Assembly: GCA_030829155.1 (NCBI GenBank)
Contig: JAURBD010000007.1
Location: 1 to 27,800 of the forward strand
Length of the DNA: 27,800 nucleotides
Direction: 5' to 3'
From: Flavobacteriaceae bacterium
GTDB lineage: Bacteria; Bacteroidota; Bacteroidia; Flavobacteriales; Flavobacteriaceae
The notes beneath the pieces were generated by a model, which worked only from the letters and a program-made list of their open reading frames with translations, was not told the DNA's origin and ran no database searches. This document shows, in pieces, positions 1 through 8,136 of the stretch (position 1 is its first letter; each line of letters begins with the position of its first letter). The translations under genes were made by a program, and so were the position numbers.

Positions 1-22
1 AAAACTGTTTGCTGCTAAACAT
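1..22 (-). CDS. Possible start of a gene running off the left edge
   Basis: An ATG at 22 on the minus strand opens a frame reading MFSSKQF before the window ends. A TATTTTTG box lies upstream at 44-51 (minus strand). It matches the Bacteroidota -7 element TAnnTTTG and would place a transcript start roughly 15 bases before this ATG. No good -33 box is seen. Seven codons are too few to identify a product, so this is only a plausible gene start inferred from the promoter box and the continuing minus-strand orientation. Confidence 0.22.
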
Positions 23-157
23 CTTAAAGCCTTTAATTTTCCACAAAAATATAAAAACATTTTGGATTTTAGAAGAATTTCTCAATCCAACTCGAATCCT
101 TAACAATATATTTTTTGTGTTCTTGTTGCATCAGACAATCTACTTTAATGGAAAAAC

Positions 158-1114
158 TTAATTTTCTCTTCCCTCACCTTTTTTGAGAACTACACGAGTT
201 GGAGTGTCTTTTCCGATAATTATGGATTGGGTACCCAAAGCAATTGCTCGAATGGTTTCAGCAATCACTTCCATATCAAGAGTTTGAGGCTCATCTGTAA
301 CTTGATGATAATGGATGTCTACATCAATTGGCCCTGTTGAAAAGGTATGTGAGGGAATACCTAATTCCGCGAGACTTGCATTATCTGATCTAAAAAATAA
401 CTGCAGATTTGGATAAGGATCTGGGAAAAGTCGATAAGCTGTTTTTTCTAAGTTTTTTTGTATAATAATTCCAAAATCAGATCGTTCAAAGCCCGAAAGC
501 CAGGCTGTTTTTGGACCGTAAGTTGAAGTTTTCCCTATCATTTCAATATTAATTCCTGCAATGAATTTTGAAGCATCTATGTCTTTACCAAAATGCCTTG
601 AACCCAACAGCCCCATTTCCTCACCAGTGAAAGCAATAAAAACCAAGGAACGTTCATTATTTCCAAGCTCCTTGAAATATTGAGCCAAGGTAAGAACAGC
701 GGTAGTCCCAGATGCGTCATCATCTGCCCCATTATAAATCAAATCTCCTTTACCCTCGCTTTTTTTACCCAAATGATCGTAATGTGCCGAAATAACTACA
801 TATTCGTCTTTCTTACTTTTACCCTCCAAAACACCAATAATATTGTACATGTTAATTCCCTTAGCTATAAAATTTTGTCTAAAAGTTGTTAAGTTTTCAA
901 AGGGAATTAAGCCAATCTTCTCAAATTCAGATTCTATGTATTGAGCTGCTTTTTCAATTCCAAGAGTACCAACTTTTCGGCCTTCCATTGCATCTGATGC
1001 TAGATTGTAAAGATGCTTTTTTACCGCTTCTGTTTTAATATCAGAATTCTTGATTTGTGCATTAGTCCATTGAGCACATAGCAAAATTACTGTGGTTAAA
1101 AATGTAATTCTCAT
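158..1114 (-). CDS. Secreted M28-family zinc aminopeptidase
   Basis: This is probably an exported metallopeptidase that removes N-terminal residues from peptides outside the cytoplasm. The first 20 residues form a signal peptide ending TNAQ. The M28 (aminopeptidase Y/Q type) core follows: SAHYDHLG gives metal ligand H111 with D113, NGADDDASG gives the bridging aspartate D131, and FTGEEMGLLGS gives catalytic E165 and ligand E166. FRSDNASLAELGIP and the late histidines at 268-270 complete the usual pattern. The ligand normally seen as Asp in an N-x-DM motif is Glu here (IEMIG, E191), which I believe is common in relatives from this phylum. At 318 residues it is a bare catalytic domain without a PA insert or sorting tail. 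It lies 58 bases downstream of the DUF1330 gene on the same strand. Substrate cannot be read from sequence. Confidence 0.9.
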   Translation of the reverse strand: MRITFLTTVILLCAQWTNAQIKNSDIKTEAVKKHLYNLASDAMEGRKVGTLGIEKAAQYIESEFEKIGLIPFENLTTFRQNFIAKGINMYNIIGVLEGKSKKDEYVVISAHYDHLGKKSEGKGDLIYNGADDDASGTTAVLTLAQYFKELGNNERSLVFIAFTGEEMGLLGSRHFGKDIDASKFIAGINIEMIGKTSTYGPKTAWLSGFERSDFGIIIQKNLEKTAYRLFPDPYPNLQLFFRSDNASLAELGIPSHTFSTGPIDVDIHYHQVTDEPQTLDMEVIAETIRAIALGTQSIIIGKDTPTRVVLKKGEGREN

Positions 1115-1172
1115 AATAAAGATTTGTTTTTTTACGATTTAAAAAAATCCTAGGAATATGAAAAATAAACTT

Positions 1173-1487
1173 TTACATAGCAGTAATCTCCCCAGGAATA
1201 AGTACTGCATGAGTTTCATCCGTTAAAGTATTTACACGTAATTCCATTAAAGGGGCATATTCTTTGGAGGTCACAAAACCATAAGCCATGCTTTTAGAAG
1301 GAAATTCCATTAATATCGTCCAATTTCCAATAGCCTCGCCCTCGAGGGTTCTCCCATTTTTGGTAGCCGCTAATAACTTACCTTTAAACTTTTCTAGTAT
1401 CGGAAGAAAAGGAGAACCATATTTCGTGAAATAGTCTTCATAATTTTTGACTTTCATTTGTCCAAAAATGTAAACTGTCTGTTCCAT
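1173..1487 (-). CDS. DUF1330-family small protein
   Basis: A 104-residue soluble protein with the ferredoxin-like, dimeric alpha/beta-barrel layout of the DUF1330 family. It opens with a YIFGQMKVKNYEDYF strand-helix, followed by GKLLAATKNGRTLEGE and NWTILMEFPSKSMAYGF, where the conserved tryptophan and serine-x-x-x-A-x-x-F/W segment sit. These proteins resemble antibiotic-biosynthesis monooxygenase folds, but no reaction is established for the family. The gene begins 12 bases after the ychF stop and is almost certainly co-transcribed with it. There is no signal peptide, so it is cytoplasmic. Confidence 0.8.
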   Translation of the reverse strand: MEQTVYIFGQMKVKNYEDYFTKYGSPFLPILEKFKGKLLAATKNGRTLEGEAIGNWTILMEFPSKSMAYGFVTSKEYAPLMELRVNTLTDETHAVLIPGEITAM

Positions 1488-1499
1488 TATTTTATTTTT

Positions 1500-2594
1500 T
1501 TAAACGTTAAAACGAAAATGCATTACATCTCCATCAATTACTGAATATTCTTTTCCTTCTACCCGCATACGTCCGGCCTCTCTTGCCTTTGCTTCTGTTT
1601 TGAAAGTTACATAGTCTTCATAAGAAATAACCTCAGCACGAATGAATCCTTTTTCAAAATCAGTATGTATTACTCCTGCTGCCTGCGGAGCAGTTGATCC
1701 TATGTTTATCGTCCATGCGCGAACTTCTTTCTCTCCAGCAGTAAAATAGGTTTGTTGTTTGAGTAATTGGTATGCCTTTCGAATTAGTTTAGCTGCACCA
1801 GGTTCTTCAAGTCCCAAATCATCTAAAAAAAGTTGGCGTTCTTCATAAGTGTCCAATTCATTTATATCAGCTTCTACACTGATTGCCAAAACCAATACCT
1901 CTGCTTGCTCGTCAGCAATAAATTCTTTAACTTTTTTAACGTAGTTATTCCCCTTTGCTGCTGCATCTTCAGAAACATTACAAACATACAAAACAGGCTT
2001 ATCGGTCAGTAATTGAAGTAAGTCAACAATCTCCTCTCTTTCTTTTTCTGTTAGATCAAGAGAACGTACATTTTTGGATTGTTCCAAAGCACCTTTAATT
2101 TTTTGTAAAATACCCTGGACTTTCTGAGCCTCTTTATCTCCTGTACGGGCAGCACGATTGACTTTTTCTAAACGTTTATCAATGGTTTCAAGATCTTTTA
2201 ACTGCAATTCAATATCAATGATTTCCTTATCCCGGATTGGGTCTACTGATCCTTCCACATGGATGATGTTATCGTTGTCAAAGCATCTCAAAACATGTAT
2301 AATTGCATCGGTTTCTCTGATGTTTGCCAAAAATTGATTTCCCAATCCTTCTCCTTGACTTGCTCCTTTTACCAAACCAGCAATGTCAACTATTTCTACG
2401 GTAGCAGGAATTACTTTTTCAGGTTTTACCAATTCGGACAATTTTTCCAATCTTGGGTCAGGGACGTTAACCACCCCGATGTTCGGTTCAATCGTACAAA
2501 AAGGAAAATTTGCACTTTGAGCTTTTGCGTTGGATAAACAATTAAAAAGGGTTGACTTCCCTACGTTAGGCAATCCTACAATTCCTGCTTTCAT
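1500..2594 (-). CDS. ychF: Redox-regulated ATPase YchF (OBG-type P-loop protein)
   Basis: A 364-residue Obg/YchF P-loop NTPase that binds ATP rather than GTP and associates with ribosomes. Known orthologues respond to oxidative stress and affect translation-related processes. The nucleotide site is intact: G1 GLPNVGKS at residues 7-14, G3 DIAGL at 70-74, and NVSE at 206-209 in place of the GTPase NKxD motif, which is the mark of YchF. A coiled-coil insert spans about 130-175. The C-terminal TGS-like domain holds AWTINIGSTAPQAAG and ends HFRFNV, as in full-length family members. A TAAATTTG -7 box at 2614-2621 (minus) lies about 20 bases before the ATG. This gene leads a probable operon with the DUF1330 gene and perhaps the M28 peptidase. 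Confidence 0.97.
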   Translation of the reverse strand: MKAGIVGLPNVGKSTLFNCLSNAKAQSANFPFCTIEPNIGVVNVPDPRLEKLSELVKPEKVIPATVEIVDIAGLVKGASQGEGLGNQFLANIRETDAIIHVLRCFDNDNIIHVEGSVDPIRDKEIIDIELQLKDLETIDKRLEKVNRAARTGDKEAQKVQGILQKIKGALEQSKNVRSLDLTEKEREEIVDLLQLLTDKPVLYVCNVSEDAAAKGNNYVKKVKEFIADEQAEVLVLAISVEADINELDTYEERQLFLDDLGLEEPGAAKLIRKAYQLLKQQTYFTAGEKEVRAWTINIGSTAPQAAGVIHTDFEKGFIRAEVISYEDYVTFKTEAKAREAGRMRVEGKEYSVIDGDVMHFRFNV

Positions 2595-2613
2595 GTATTT
2601 AATTTTAAAACGG

Positions 2614-2621
2614 CAAATTTA
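2614..2621 (-). promoter_or_regulatory. -7 promoter element for ychF
   Basis: On the minus strand this reads TAAATTTG, an exact match to the Bacteroidota -7 consensus TAnnTTTG, ending 19 bases before the ychF ATG. I see no TTG/TTTG at the right distance upstream, so only half of the promoter is supported. Confidence 0.45.
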
Positions 2622-2818
2622 AGCATCTTAAACAATCTTTTATGTTTTTATGGGTTAAAACACAAAAGACTGGCTTACAAAAACAAGATTAATGATAGAT
2701 AAATACTCACTGACTAACTGAAAATCCTAAATTGGTTTTTTAAATAATCTTGCTATCCCAGTTAAGAAGTTTTAGTTAGTGGTAAAAAATATGATTAAGA
2801 ATAAAAAAACCTTACAAT

Positions 2819-3172
2819 CTAATCTTCTGGATGCATAAAACGTTGTTTTCCCAACAATACTTCCTCAGTTTCTTGGTGATCTTCGTCTGGAACACAGCAA
2901 TCTACTGGACATACAGCAGCGCATTGAGGCTCATCATGGAAACCTTTACATTCAGTACATTTGTCGGGAACTATGTAATACAATTCATCGGAAATAGGCT
3001 CCTGAGTTTCATCAGCATCAACTTGATTACCGTTGGGCAAAACAATTGTTCCCTCCAATGAAGTACCATCTTTGTATCTCCAATCATCAGCTCCCTCGTA
3101 AATAGCTGTATTTGGGCATTCTGGTTCACAGGCTCCGCAATTAATGCATTCATCTGTAATAATAATAGCCAT
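2819..3172 (-). CDS. 2[4Fe-4S] ferredoxin
   Basis: A small electron carrier of 117 residues. The first cluster motif is CINCGACEPECP (C9, C12, C15, C19). The second is CTECKGFHDEPQCAAVCP (C72, C75, C84, C88), with the longer C-x8-C spacing of the Allochromatium-type ferredoxins. Two more cysteines follow at 92-93. About 50 residues separate the two motifs, much longer than in clostridial ferredoxins; this insert appears typical of flavobacterial versions. The C-terminal 20 residues are acidic. It faces an acyl-CoA reductase across a 63-base divergent promoter region, so it may supply or take electrons in lipid metabolism, but no partner is proven. A full minus-strand promoter is visible upstream. 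Confidence 0.95.
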   Translation of the reverse strand: MAIIITDECINCGACEPECPNTAIYEGADDWRYKDGTSLEGTIVLPNGNQVDADETQEPISDELYYIVPDKCTECKGFHDEPQCAAVCPVDCCVPDEDHQETEEVLLGKQRFMHPED

Positions 3173-3189
3173 AGTAGGATTTCTTTAGT

Positions 3190-3197
3190 TAAATTTG
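3190..3197 (+). promoter_or_regulatory. -7 promoter element for the acyl-CoA reductase/serC/serA unit
   Basis: The sequence TAAATTTG matches the -7 consensus TAnnTTTG exactly, about 38 bases before the ATG at 3236. No clear -33 TTTG is seen about 20 bases upstream. It lies next to the ferredoxin -7 box (3201-3208, minus), so the two transcripts would start within a few bases of each other and diverge. Confidence 0.4.
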
Positions 3198-3200
3198 TAT

Positions 3201-3232
3201 CAAAAATAAGACCTTATACCTTATTCTACAAA
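3201..3232 (-). promoter_or_regulatory. Complete promoter for the ferredoxin gene
   Basis: On the minus strand, TTTG (3232-3229), a 20-base spacer and TATTTTTG (3208-3201) match both halves of the Bacteroidota sigma-A promoter. Transcription would start near 3196, leaving a leader of about 24 bases before the ferredoxin ATG at 3172. Confidence 0.6.
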
Positions 3233-3235
3233 TAA

Positions 3236-4267
3236 ATGATTCAACTAGAACAAAGAATATTTGCATTAGACCGTCTTGGAGAATTTCTTCGAAATATTAA
3301 TCCAAATGATCCCAATTACGATTCTCTTTTTGAAGTAATCAACAGAGCAAAGAATGCTAATGGCTGGTTTTCAGTTAAGAATGTGCTTTATTCATTTTCT
3401 CAATGGGGAGATTGCCTGAGCACAAAAAACTTGACCAAATGGACGAATTCCTATTCTTTCTTGAAAAAATATCCAAAAACTGTCGGTCTGGTTTTGGCTG
3501 GAAACATTCCCTTAGTTGGTTTTCATGATGTAGTAAGTGTTTTAATAAGCGGTCATAAGGCATTGATAAAATGTTCCTCTTCAGACCCTTTATTAATCCC
3601 ATTTTTAATTAAAAAACTACAAGAATTTGAGCCATCTTTTATCAGATCTGTAGATTTTACCACGAATCGTTTTAAAAATTTCGACGGTATAATTGCAACC
3701 GGAAGTAATAATGCAGCTCGTTACTTTGAATATTATTTTTCAAAGGTTCCAAACCTGATTCGTTCTAACAGAAACGGCATTGCCATTTTAGATGGCAGTG
3801 AAAACAAACAACAACTGGAAGCTTTGGCAAACGACATTGTTCAATATTATGGTCTGGGTTGCCGAAGTACAGCTAAAATTTTTGTGCCTTACAAATACGA
3901 CTTAAATTTAATTTTTGGTGCACTATATCCATACAGTAATCTAATGGATTCTGATAAATTTGCTAATAATTACGACTACAACAAAGCGGTATATCTCATG
4001 GGTCAGTCCAACATCCTAGACAATGGTTTTTTTATTCTAAAAGAAGATTCAACATATTCCTCTCCCGTTGCTTGCTTACATTATGAATATTATAACGATC
4101 TCCAAACTTTGGAGAAAAAACTTATCAGAGAAAAGGATAACATCCAATGCATTACTTCTAATCAAGAAAAAGAAAACCATTTTGCCTTCGGAAAAACTCA
4201 ACATCCAAAACTATGGGATTATGCTGATGGAAAAAATACTCTAGATTTTTTAACATTGTTATCCTAA
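3236..4267 (+). CDS. LuxC-like acyl-CoA reductase
   Basis: A 343-residue protein related to the aldehyde-dehydrogenase-fold acyl-CoA reductases (LuxC superfamily), which convert long-chain acyl-CoA or acyl thioesters to aldehydes with NADPH. Visible motifs are VLAGNIPLVGFHDV (about 86-99), the ATGSNNAARYFEYYF nucleotide-binding turn (about 154-168), and GLGCRSTAKIFVP with C209 as the probable acyl-accepting cysteine. It is clearly shorter than luminous-bacteria LuxC (about 480 residues), and no luxA, B, D or E lies nearby, so bioluminescence is not implied. The ferredoxin is divergent on one side and serC follows by 84 bases on the other. Substrate is unknown; a role in lipid or aldehyde metabolism is inference from the fold. 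Confidence 0.85.
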   Translation: MIQLEQRIFALDRLGEFLRNINPNDPNYDSLFEVINRAKNANGWFSVKNVLYSFSQWGDCLSTKNLTKWTNSYSFLKKYPKTVGLVLAGNIPLVGFHDVVSVLISGHKALIKCSSSDPLLIPFLIKKLQEFEPSFIRSVDFTTNRFKNFDGIIATGSNNAARYFEYYFSKVPNLIRSNRNGIAILDGSENKQQLEALANDIVQYYGLGCRSTAKIFVPYKYDLNLIFGALYPYSNLMDSDKFANNYDYNKAVYLMGQSNILDNGFFILKEDSTYSSPVACLHYEYYNDLQTLEKKLIREKDNIQCITSNQEKENHFAFGKTQHPKLWDYADGKNTLDFLTLLS

Positions 4268-4351
4268 ACTGTTAAAAAATTAATTAAAAAATATAAATTT
4301 CCTATGCGTTTTTAAAAGGGTTATGCAGATATTTGCAGCTTAATAAATACT

Positions 4352-5416
4352 ATGAAAAAGCATAATTTTAGCGCAGGACCTTCCATACTTCCTGAATCAG
4401 TAATGAAAAAAGCCTCTGAAGCAGTAATTGACTTCAACGGAATGGGTCTTTCTCTTATTGAAATATCTCACCGGAGTAAGGAGTTTATTGCTGTAATGGA
4501 ACGTGCTCAAGATTTAGCTTTAGAGCTTACAGGCTTAAAATCCAAAGGATATAAAGCCTTGTTTCTTCAAGGTGGAGCAAGTATGCAATTTTTAATGACT
4601 GCATACAATCTTCTAGAAACCAAAGCAGGATACATCAACACTGGTGCATGGTCTAGCAAAGCAATTAAAGAAGCAATGCTTTTTGGTGAAGTAATTGAAG
4701 TTGCTTCATCGAAAGATCGAAATTTTAATTTCATACCCAAAGGCTATGAAATTCCATCAGATCTAAATTATCTTCATATCACAACAAACAACACTATTTT
4801 TGGTACTCAATTCCAAGAAATTCCTGAAACGAAAGTTCCTTTAATTGCAGACATGAGTTCAGATATTTTTTCAAGGTCAATAGATTACTCTAAATTTGAT
4901 CTTTTTTATGCAGGTGCTCAAAAAAATATGGGCCCTTCAGGAACAACCCTTATTATTGTCAAAGAAGATCTTTTAGGAAAAGTTAGCCGTACGATACCTT
5001 CAATGATGAACTATCAAGTTCAATTGAAAAGCGATAGTATGTTTAACACTCCTCCAGTATTTCCTATATACACCTCCATGCTAACCTTAGAATGGTTAGA
5101 AGAAAATGGGGGGATAAATCAAATTGAAAAACACAACAAAACAAAAGCCGAACTTATATACAACGAAATTGACCGAAATTCAGCCTTCGAGGGTTTTGCT
5201 GCAAAAGAAGATCGCAGTAACATGAACGCGACATTCAATCTTGTAAATGGAGTTGACGGTTCTTTATTTGACAGCTTATGGAATCAGGCGGACATTAGTG
5301 GGCTTAAAGGTCACAGATCTGTCGGAGGATATCGAGCGTCCATATATAATGCCCTACCCCAGGAAAGTGTTGAACTTTTGGTTGATGTAATGAAAAAATT
5401 TGAACAAACTTTATAA
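4352..5416 (+). CDS. serC: Phosphoserine aminotransferase
   Basis: SerC transfers an amino group from glutamate to 3-phosphohydroxypyruvate to give O-phosphoserine, the second step of serine synthesis, and also acts on the related pyridoxal-phosphate precursor. It is a class V aminotransferase of 354 residues, normal for the family. It opens with the diagnostic NFSAGPSILP. GGASMQF (74-80) and NTGAWSSKA bind cofactor and substrate. AGAQKNMGPSG contains the PLP-binding lysine K191. The C-terminal GLKGHRSVGGYRASIYNA is the typical substrate-phosphate segment. serA starts 9 bases after its stop, so the two are one operon. Confidence 0.97.
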   Translation: MKKHNFSAGPSILPESVMKKASEAVIDFNGMGLSLIEISHRSKEFIAVMERAQDLALELTGLKSKGYKALFLQGGASMQFLMTAYNLLETKAGYINTGAWSSKAIKEAMLFGEVIEVASSKDRNFNFIPKGYEIPSDLNYLHITTNNTIFGTQFQEIPETKVPLIADMSSDIFSRSIDYSKFDLFYAGAQKNMGPSGTTLIIVKEDLLGKVSRTIPSMMNYQVQLKSDSMFNTPPVFPIYTSMLTLEWLEENGGINQIEKHNKTKAELIYNEIDRNSAFEGFAAKEDRSNMNATFNLVNGVDGSLFDSLWNQADISGLKGHRSVGGYRASIYNALPQESVELLVDVMKKFEQTL

Positions 5417-5425
5417 TTTATATAA

Positions 5426-6376
5426 ATGAAAGTACTAGCAAACGACGGAATTTCTCAAACTGGAATCGATGCACTCCAAAATAACGGTTATGAAGTCATC
5501 ACAACCAACGTAGCGCAAGAGCAATTAATCTCTTACATCAATGAAAATGATATTTCAGTACTATTGGTTAGAAGTGCAACAACTGCGCGCAAAGAATTAA
5601 TCGACTCATGTCCGTCATTAAAGATTATTGGAAGAGGTGGTGTTGGAATGGACAACATTGACGTTGAATATGCCCGTGAAAAAGGATTAAAAGTAATTAA
5701 TACACCTGCAGCTTCTTCTGCTTCTGTTGCAGAGTTAGTGTTTGCCCATCTTTACGGTGGTGTTCGTTTTCTTTATGATTCAAATCGAAATATGCCACTC
5801 GAGGGAGAGACTAATTTCAAGGGATTGAAAAAAGCATATGCTAAAGGTATGGAACTCAGAGGAAAAACAATTGGAATTATTGGTTTTGGCAGAATAGGAC
5901 AAGAAGTTGCTAAAATTGCATTAGGAGTTGGAATGCGCGTTATTGCATCCGATAAATTTATGGAAGATGCAACCATTAATGTTGAACTATTTAACGGTAA
6001 GTCAATATCTGTTGATATTAAAATACAATCCCAAGAATCTCTACTTGCAGAAGCTGATTTCATAAGTTTACATGTTCCGGCACAAAAAGATTATGTTATC
6101 GGTGCTACAGAATTCAGTCAAATGAAAAACGGAGCTGCGCTCGTAAATGCTGCCCGTGGAGGTGTGATCGATGAAGTTCAATTACTTAAAAATCTTGAAA
6201 GCGGAAAATTAGCTTTTGCTGGTTTGGATACTTTTGAAGAAGAACCAAAACCTGCCATGCAAGTATTGATGCACCCAAAAGTTTCTTTAACCCCACATAT
6301 TGGTGCAGCTACAGGAGAAGCTCAAGATAGAATTGGAGAAGAATTAGCACAACAAATTCACGAGATTCTCGCTTAA
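5426..6376 (+). CDS. serA: D-3-phosphoglycerate dehydrogenase, short form without ACT domain
   Basis: SerA oxidises 3-phosphoglycerate to 3-phosphohydroxypyruvate with NAD, the first committed step of serine synthesis. The Rossmann motif GIIGFGRIGQE lies at 150-160. The catalytic set of the D-2-hydroxyacid dehydrogenases is present: NAARGG with R244, the FEEEP glutamate near 272, and TPHIGAAT with H291. GRGGVGMDNID (69-79) marks the substrate domain. At 316 residues it lacks the C-terminal ACT domain through which E. coli SerA (about 410 residues) senses serine, so classical allosteric feedback is not expected. It lies 9 bases after serC, and its stop overlaps the next start codon in TAATG. 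Confidence 0.95.
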   Translation: MKVLANDGISQTGIDALQNNGYEVITTNVAQEQLISYINENDISVLLVRSATTARKELIDSCPSLKIIGRGGVGMDNIDVEYAREKGLKVINTPAASSASVAELVFAHLYGGVRFLYDSNRNMPLEGETNFKGLKKAYAKGMELRGKTIGIIGFGRIGQEVAKIALGVGMRVIASDKFMEDATINVELFNGKSISVDIKIQSQESLLAEADFISLHVPAQKDYVIGATEFSQMKNGAALVNAARGGVIDEVQLLKNLESGKLAFAGLDTFEEEPKPAMQVLMHPKVSLTPHIGAATGEAQDRIGEELAQQIHEILA

Positions 6377-6705
6377 TGAGTTATTTCGAAAGATTAAAAG
6401 CTAAATGGGATGTGAAGTCGAATCTTCAACTGTTCATCATTTTTGTTGTATTCGCTATAACTGGCTCTTCCTCTGTGAAGGTTGCAAAACCTCTAATGGA
6501 TTTTCTAGGAATTCATCTCAGTAGTTTTGACAATATTTTTTTGGGTTCCTTGATCTACTGGACTATTAGAATCTTAATTGTATTTCCAATCTATCAAATA
6601 CTGCTTTTGTTTTTTGGAATCCTTTTTTTCCAATTTAAATTCTTTTGGGATTTTGAGAAAAAAATACTGAGTAAAATGGGTTTTAAACGTTTCTTGAAAG
6701 ATTAA
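6376..6705 (+). CDS. Small membrane protein downstream of serA (probably DUF6787)
   Basis: A 109-residue protein with two hydrophobic segments (about 18-40 and 55-90), a basic N-terminus (FERLKAKWDVKSNLQL) and a basic C-terminus. It appears to belong to a small-membrane-protein family of flavobacteria, probably catalogued as DUF6787, but I recognise it only by general resemblance. Its ATG shares a base with the serA stop (TAATG), so translation is coupled to serA. No function is known. The context suggests only that it is expressed with serine synthesis. Confidence 0.75.
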   Translation: MSYFERLKAKWDVKSNLQLFIIFVVFAITGSSSVKVAKPLMDFLGIHLSSFDNIFLGSLIYWTIRILIVFPIYQILLLFFGILFFQFKFFWDFEKKILSKMGFKRFLKD

Positions 6706-6762
6706 ATAGAATAAATTGAAAATAATTTTATAGATAAAATATTTATCAAAAACCTTATCAGG

Positions 6763-6788
6763 ATTAAAATTTGATTTTAAATTTTAAT
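6763..6788. terminator. Possible terminator hairpin between convergent genes
   Basis: ATTAAAATTT and AAATTTTAAT form a perfect 10-base inverted repeat around GATTTT. It sits between the end of the serA unit and the end of msrA, which converge. The stem is all A/T, so it is weak, and the T-run is poor. A second small repeat (GATAAA-ATA-TTTATC) lies just to the left, around 6733-6747. Confidence 0.3.
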
Positions 6789-6819
6789 ATGCCTTTATTT
6801 AATTCGAAAGCCTGTGCAA

Positions 6820-7359
6820 TCAAGGAGTTTTCAAAAGATGCAAATAATTTTGTTTCAGTTTTTGAATCTTAGGATTAATTAAATAAGAACAATAAGGTTG
6901 TTCATTGTGATCGTTGTAATAATTATGATGTTCCTTCTCTGCATTATAAAAAGGCATTTCTTCAATTAAATCAGTAACTATTGGATCATCAAAAGTGCTA
7001 TTTTGAAGTTCAGAAATCAGCTTTTCAGCAACTTTTTTTTGTTCATTATTGATATAAAAAATCGAAGAACGGTATTGAGTTCCTACATCATTTCCCTGTC
7101 GGTTGAGAGTTGTAGGGTCATGGGTAGCAAAAAAAACAGTTAACAAGGTGCGATAAGTAATTATTTGAGGATCAAATAAAATCTTTACTCCTTCAGCATG
7201 TCCAGTTCTACCCGAACATACTTCTCTGTAGGCAGGATTTTTAACCGTTCCCCCAATATAACCGGAAGTTAACTCCTCAACACCTTTCAAACGTTGAAAA
7301 ATTGCTTCGGTACACCAAAAACAACCTCCAGCAAAATATGCTGTATCCAAAGAATTCAT
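6820..7359 (-). CDS. msrA: Peptide-methionine (S)-S-oxide reductase MsrA
   Basis: MsrA repairs oxidised proteins by reducing the S-isomer of methionine sulfoxide to methionine, using thioredoxin. The active-site motif GGCFWC places the catalytic cysteine at 13. GNDVGTQYRSSIFY and AEKEHHNYYNDH are the conserved substrate-pocket segments. A late cysteine in QPYCSYLI may act in recycling. The protein is 179 residues, a single MsrA domain with no MsrB fusion. No signal peptide is seen, so it should be cytoplasmic. The start at 7359 fits a TATATTTG box at 7377-7384 on the minus strand. Confidence 0.96.
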   Translation of the reverse strand: MNSLDTAYFAGGCFWCTEAIFQRLKGVEELTSGYIGGTVKNPAYREVCSGRTGHAEGVKILFDPQIITYRTLLTVFFATHDPTTLNRQGNDVGTQYRSSIFYINNEQKKVAEKLISELQNSTFDDPIVTDLIEEMPFYNAEKEHHNYYNDHNEQPYCSYLINPKIQKLKQNYLHLLKTP

Positions 7360-7376
7360 ATAAACAATCTACGAAA

Positions 7377-7384
7377 CAAATATA
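7377..7384 (-). promoter_or_regulatory. -7 promoter element for msrA
   Basis: On the minus strand this reads TATATTTG, an exact TAnnTTTG match, ending 17 bases before the msrA ATG. No -33 element is visible at the usual distance, so confidence is moderate. Confidence 0.45.
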
Positions 7385-7464
7385 TTAACTAAATAAAATT
7401 AAAAATAAAAAAAGGGCTTAAATCTTTTAAAGAGAAAGGGATTATATATTAAATTGTGGTCAAT

Positions 7465-8136
7465 ATGAAAAAACTAATTGTTGCGAAAAATATTCATAAA
7501 AAATTAGGAGACTTGAACATCCTAAAAAATATAGCTTTAGAAATTAATTCTGGAGAAATCATTGCTATTGTCGGACCATCAGGTGCTGGAAAAACAACAC
7601 TTTTACAAATTCTAGGAACATTATCTCGTCCAGACAAATCATCTGGTGTTTTAATTCAAATCAACAATACGAACATTTTAGAGTTAAAAGAAAATGAATT
7701 ATCAGAGTTTCGAAACAAAGAACTGGGTTTTATTTTTCAATTTCATGAATTACTGCCAGAATTTAATGCTCTCGAAAACGTTATGATCCCAGCCTTTATA
7801 AAAGGTATTGGACGAAAAAAAGCGGAATTACGAGCCAGTAAGCTTTTAAATCAGTTGGGATTACAAAATAGATTAAACCATAAACCAACTGAATTATCAG
7901 GAGGTGAACAGCAGCGCGTTGCAGTAGCTAGAGCATTAATGAACGACCCCAAAATCATTTTTGCAGATGAACCCAGTGGAAATTTAGACAGTGCCACAGC
8001 AGATGAACTACATCAACTTTTCTTTGATCTAAGAGATCATTTTGGACACACTTTTGTCATTGTAACCCACAACCAAGAATTAGCCAATAAAGCCGATCGT
8101 AAAATTGAACTAGTCGATGGTGAAATTATAGTTTAA
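7465..8136 (+). CDS. lolD: ABC transporter ATP-binding protein, LolD-type
   Basis: This ATPase subunit probably powers release of outer-membrane lipoproteins from the inner membrane (LolCDE). Walker A is GPSGAGKTT, the signature is LSGGEQQRVAVARAL and Walker B is IIFADEPSGNLDS. QFHELLPEFNALENVMIP after the Q-loop is characteristic of LolD rather than a generic MacB-type subunit. I chose the ATG at 7465 (223 residues): an in-frame GTG at 7456 adds only three residues, and family members begin close to the ATG. The LolC/E membrane partners are not in this window. The next gene's ATG directly abuts the stop codon, so the two are co-translated. Confidence 0.9.
   Translation: MKKLIVAKNIHKKLGDLNILKNIALEINSGEIIAIVGPSGAGKTTLLQILGTLSRPDKSSGVLIQINNTNILELKENELSEFRNKELGFIFQFHELLPEFNALENVMIPAFIKGIGRKKAELRASKLLNQLGLQNRLNHKPTELSGGEQQRVAVARALMNDPKIIFADEPSGNLDSATADELHQLFFDLRDHFGHTFVIVTHNQELANKADRKIELVDGEIIV

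Noticed and set aside
69..131. A 20-codon minus-strand ORF starting MQQEHKKY before the first gene
   Set aside because: It lacks a convincing start context or family resemblance. The frame is open a little further upstream, but only by overlapping the end of the M28 gene.
3236..4267. Bioluminescence gene luxC
   Set aside because: The protein shares the acyl-CoA reductase fold, but it is much shorter and no luxA, B, D or E is present.
7456..7464. GTG start three codons upstream of the lolD ATG
   Set aside because: It adds only M-V-N before a well-placed ATG, and family alignments begin near the ATG.
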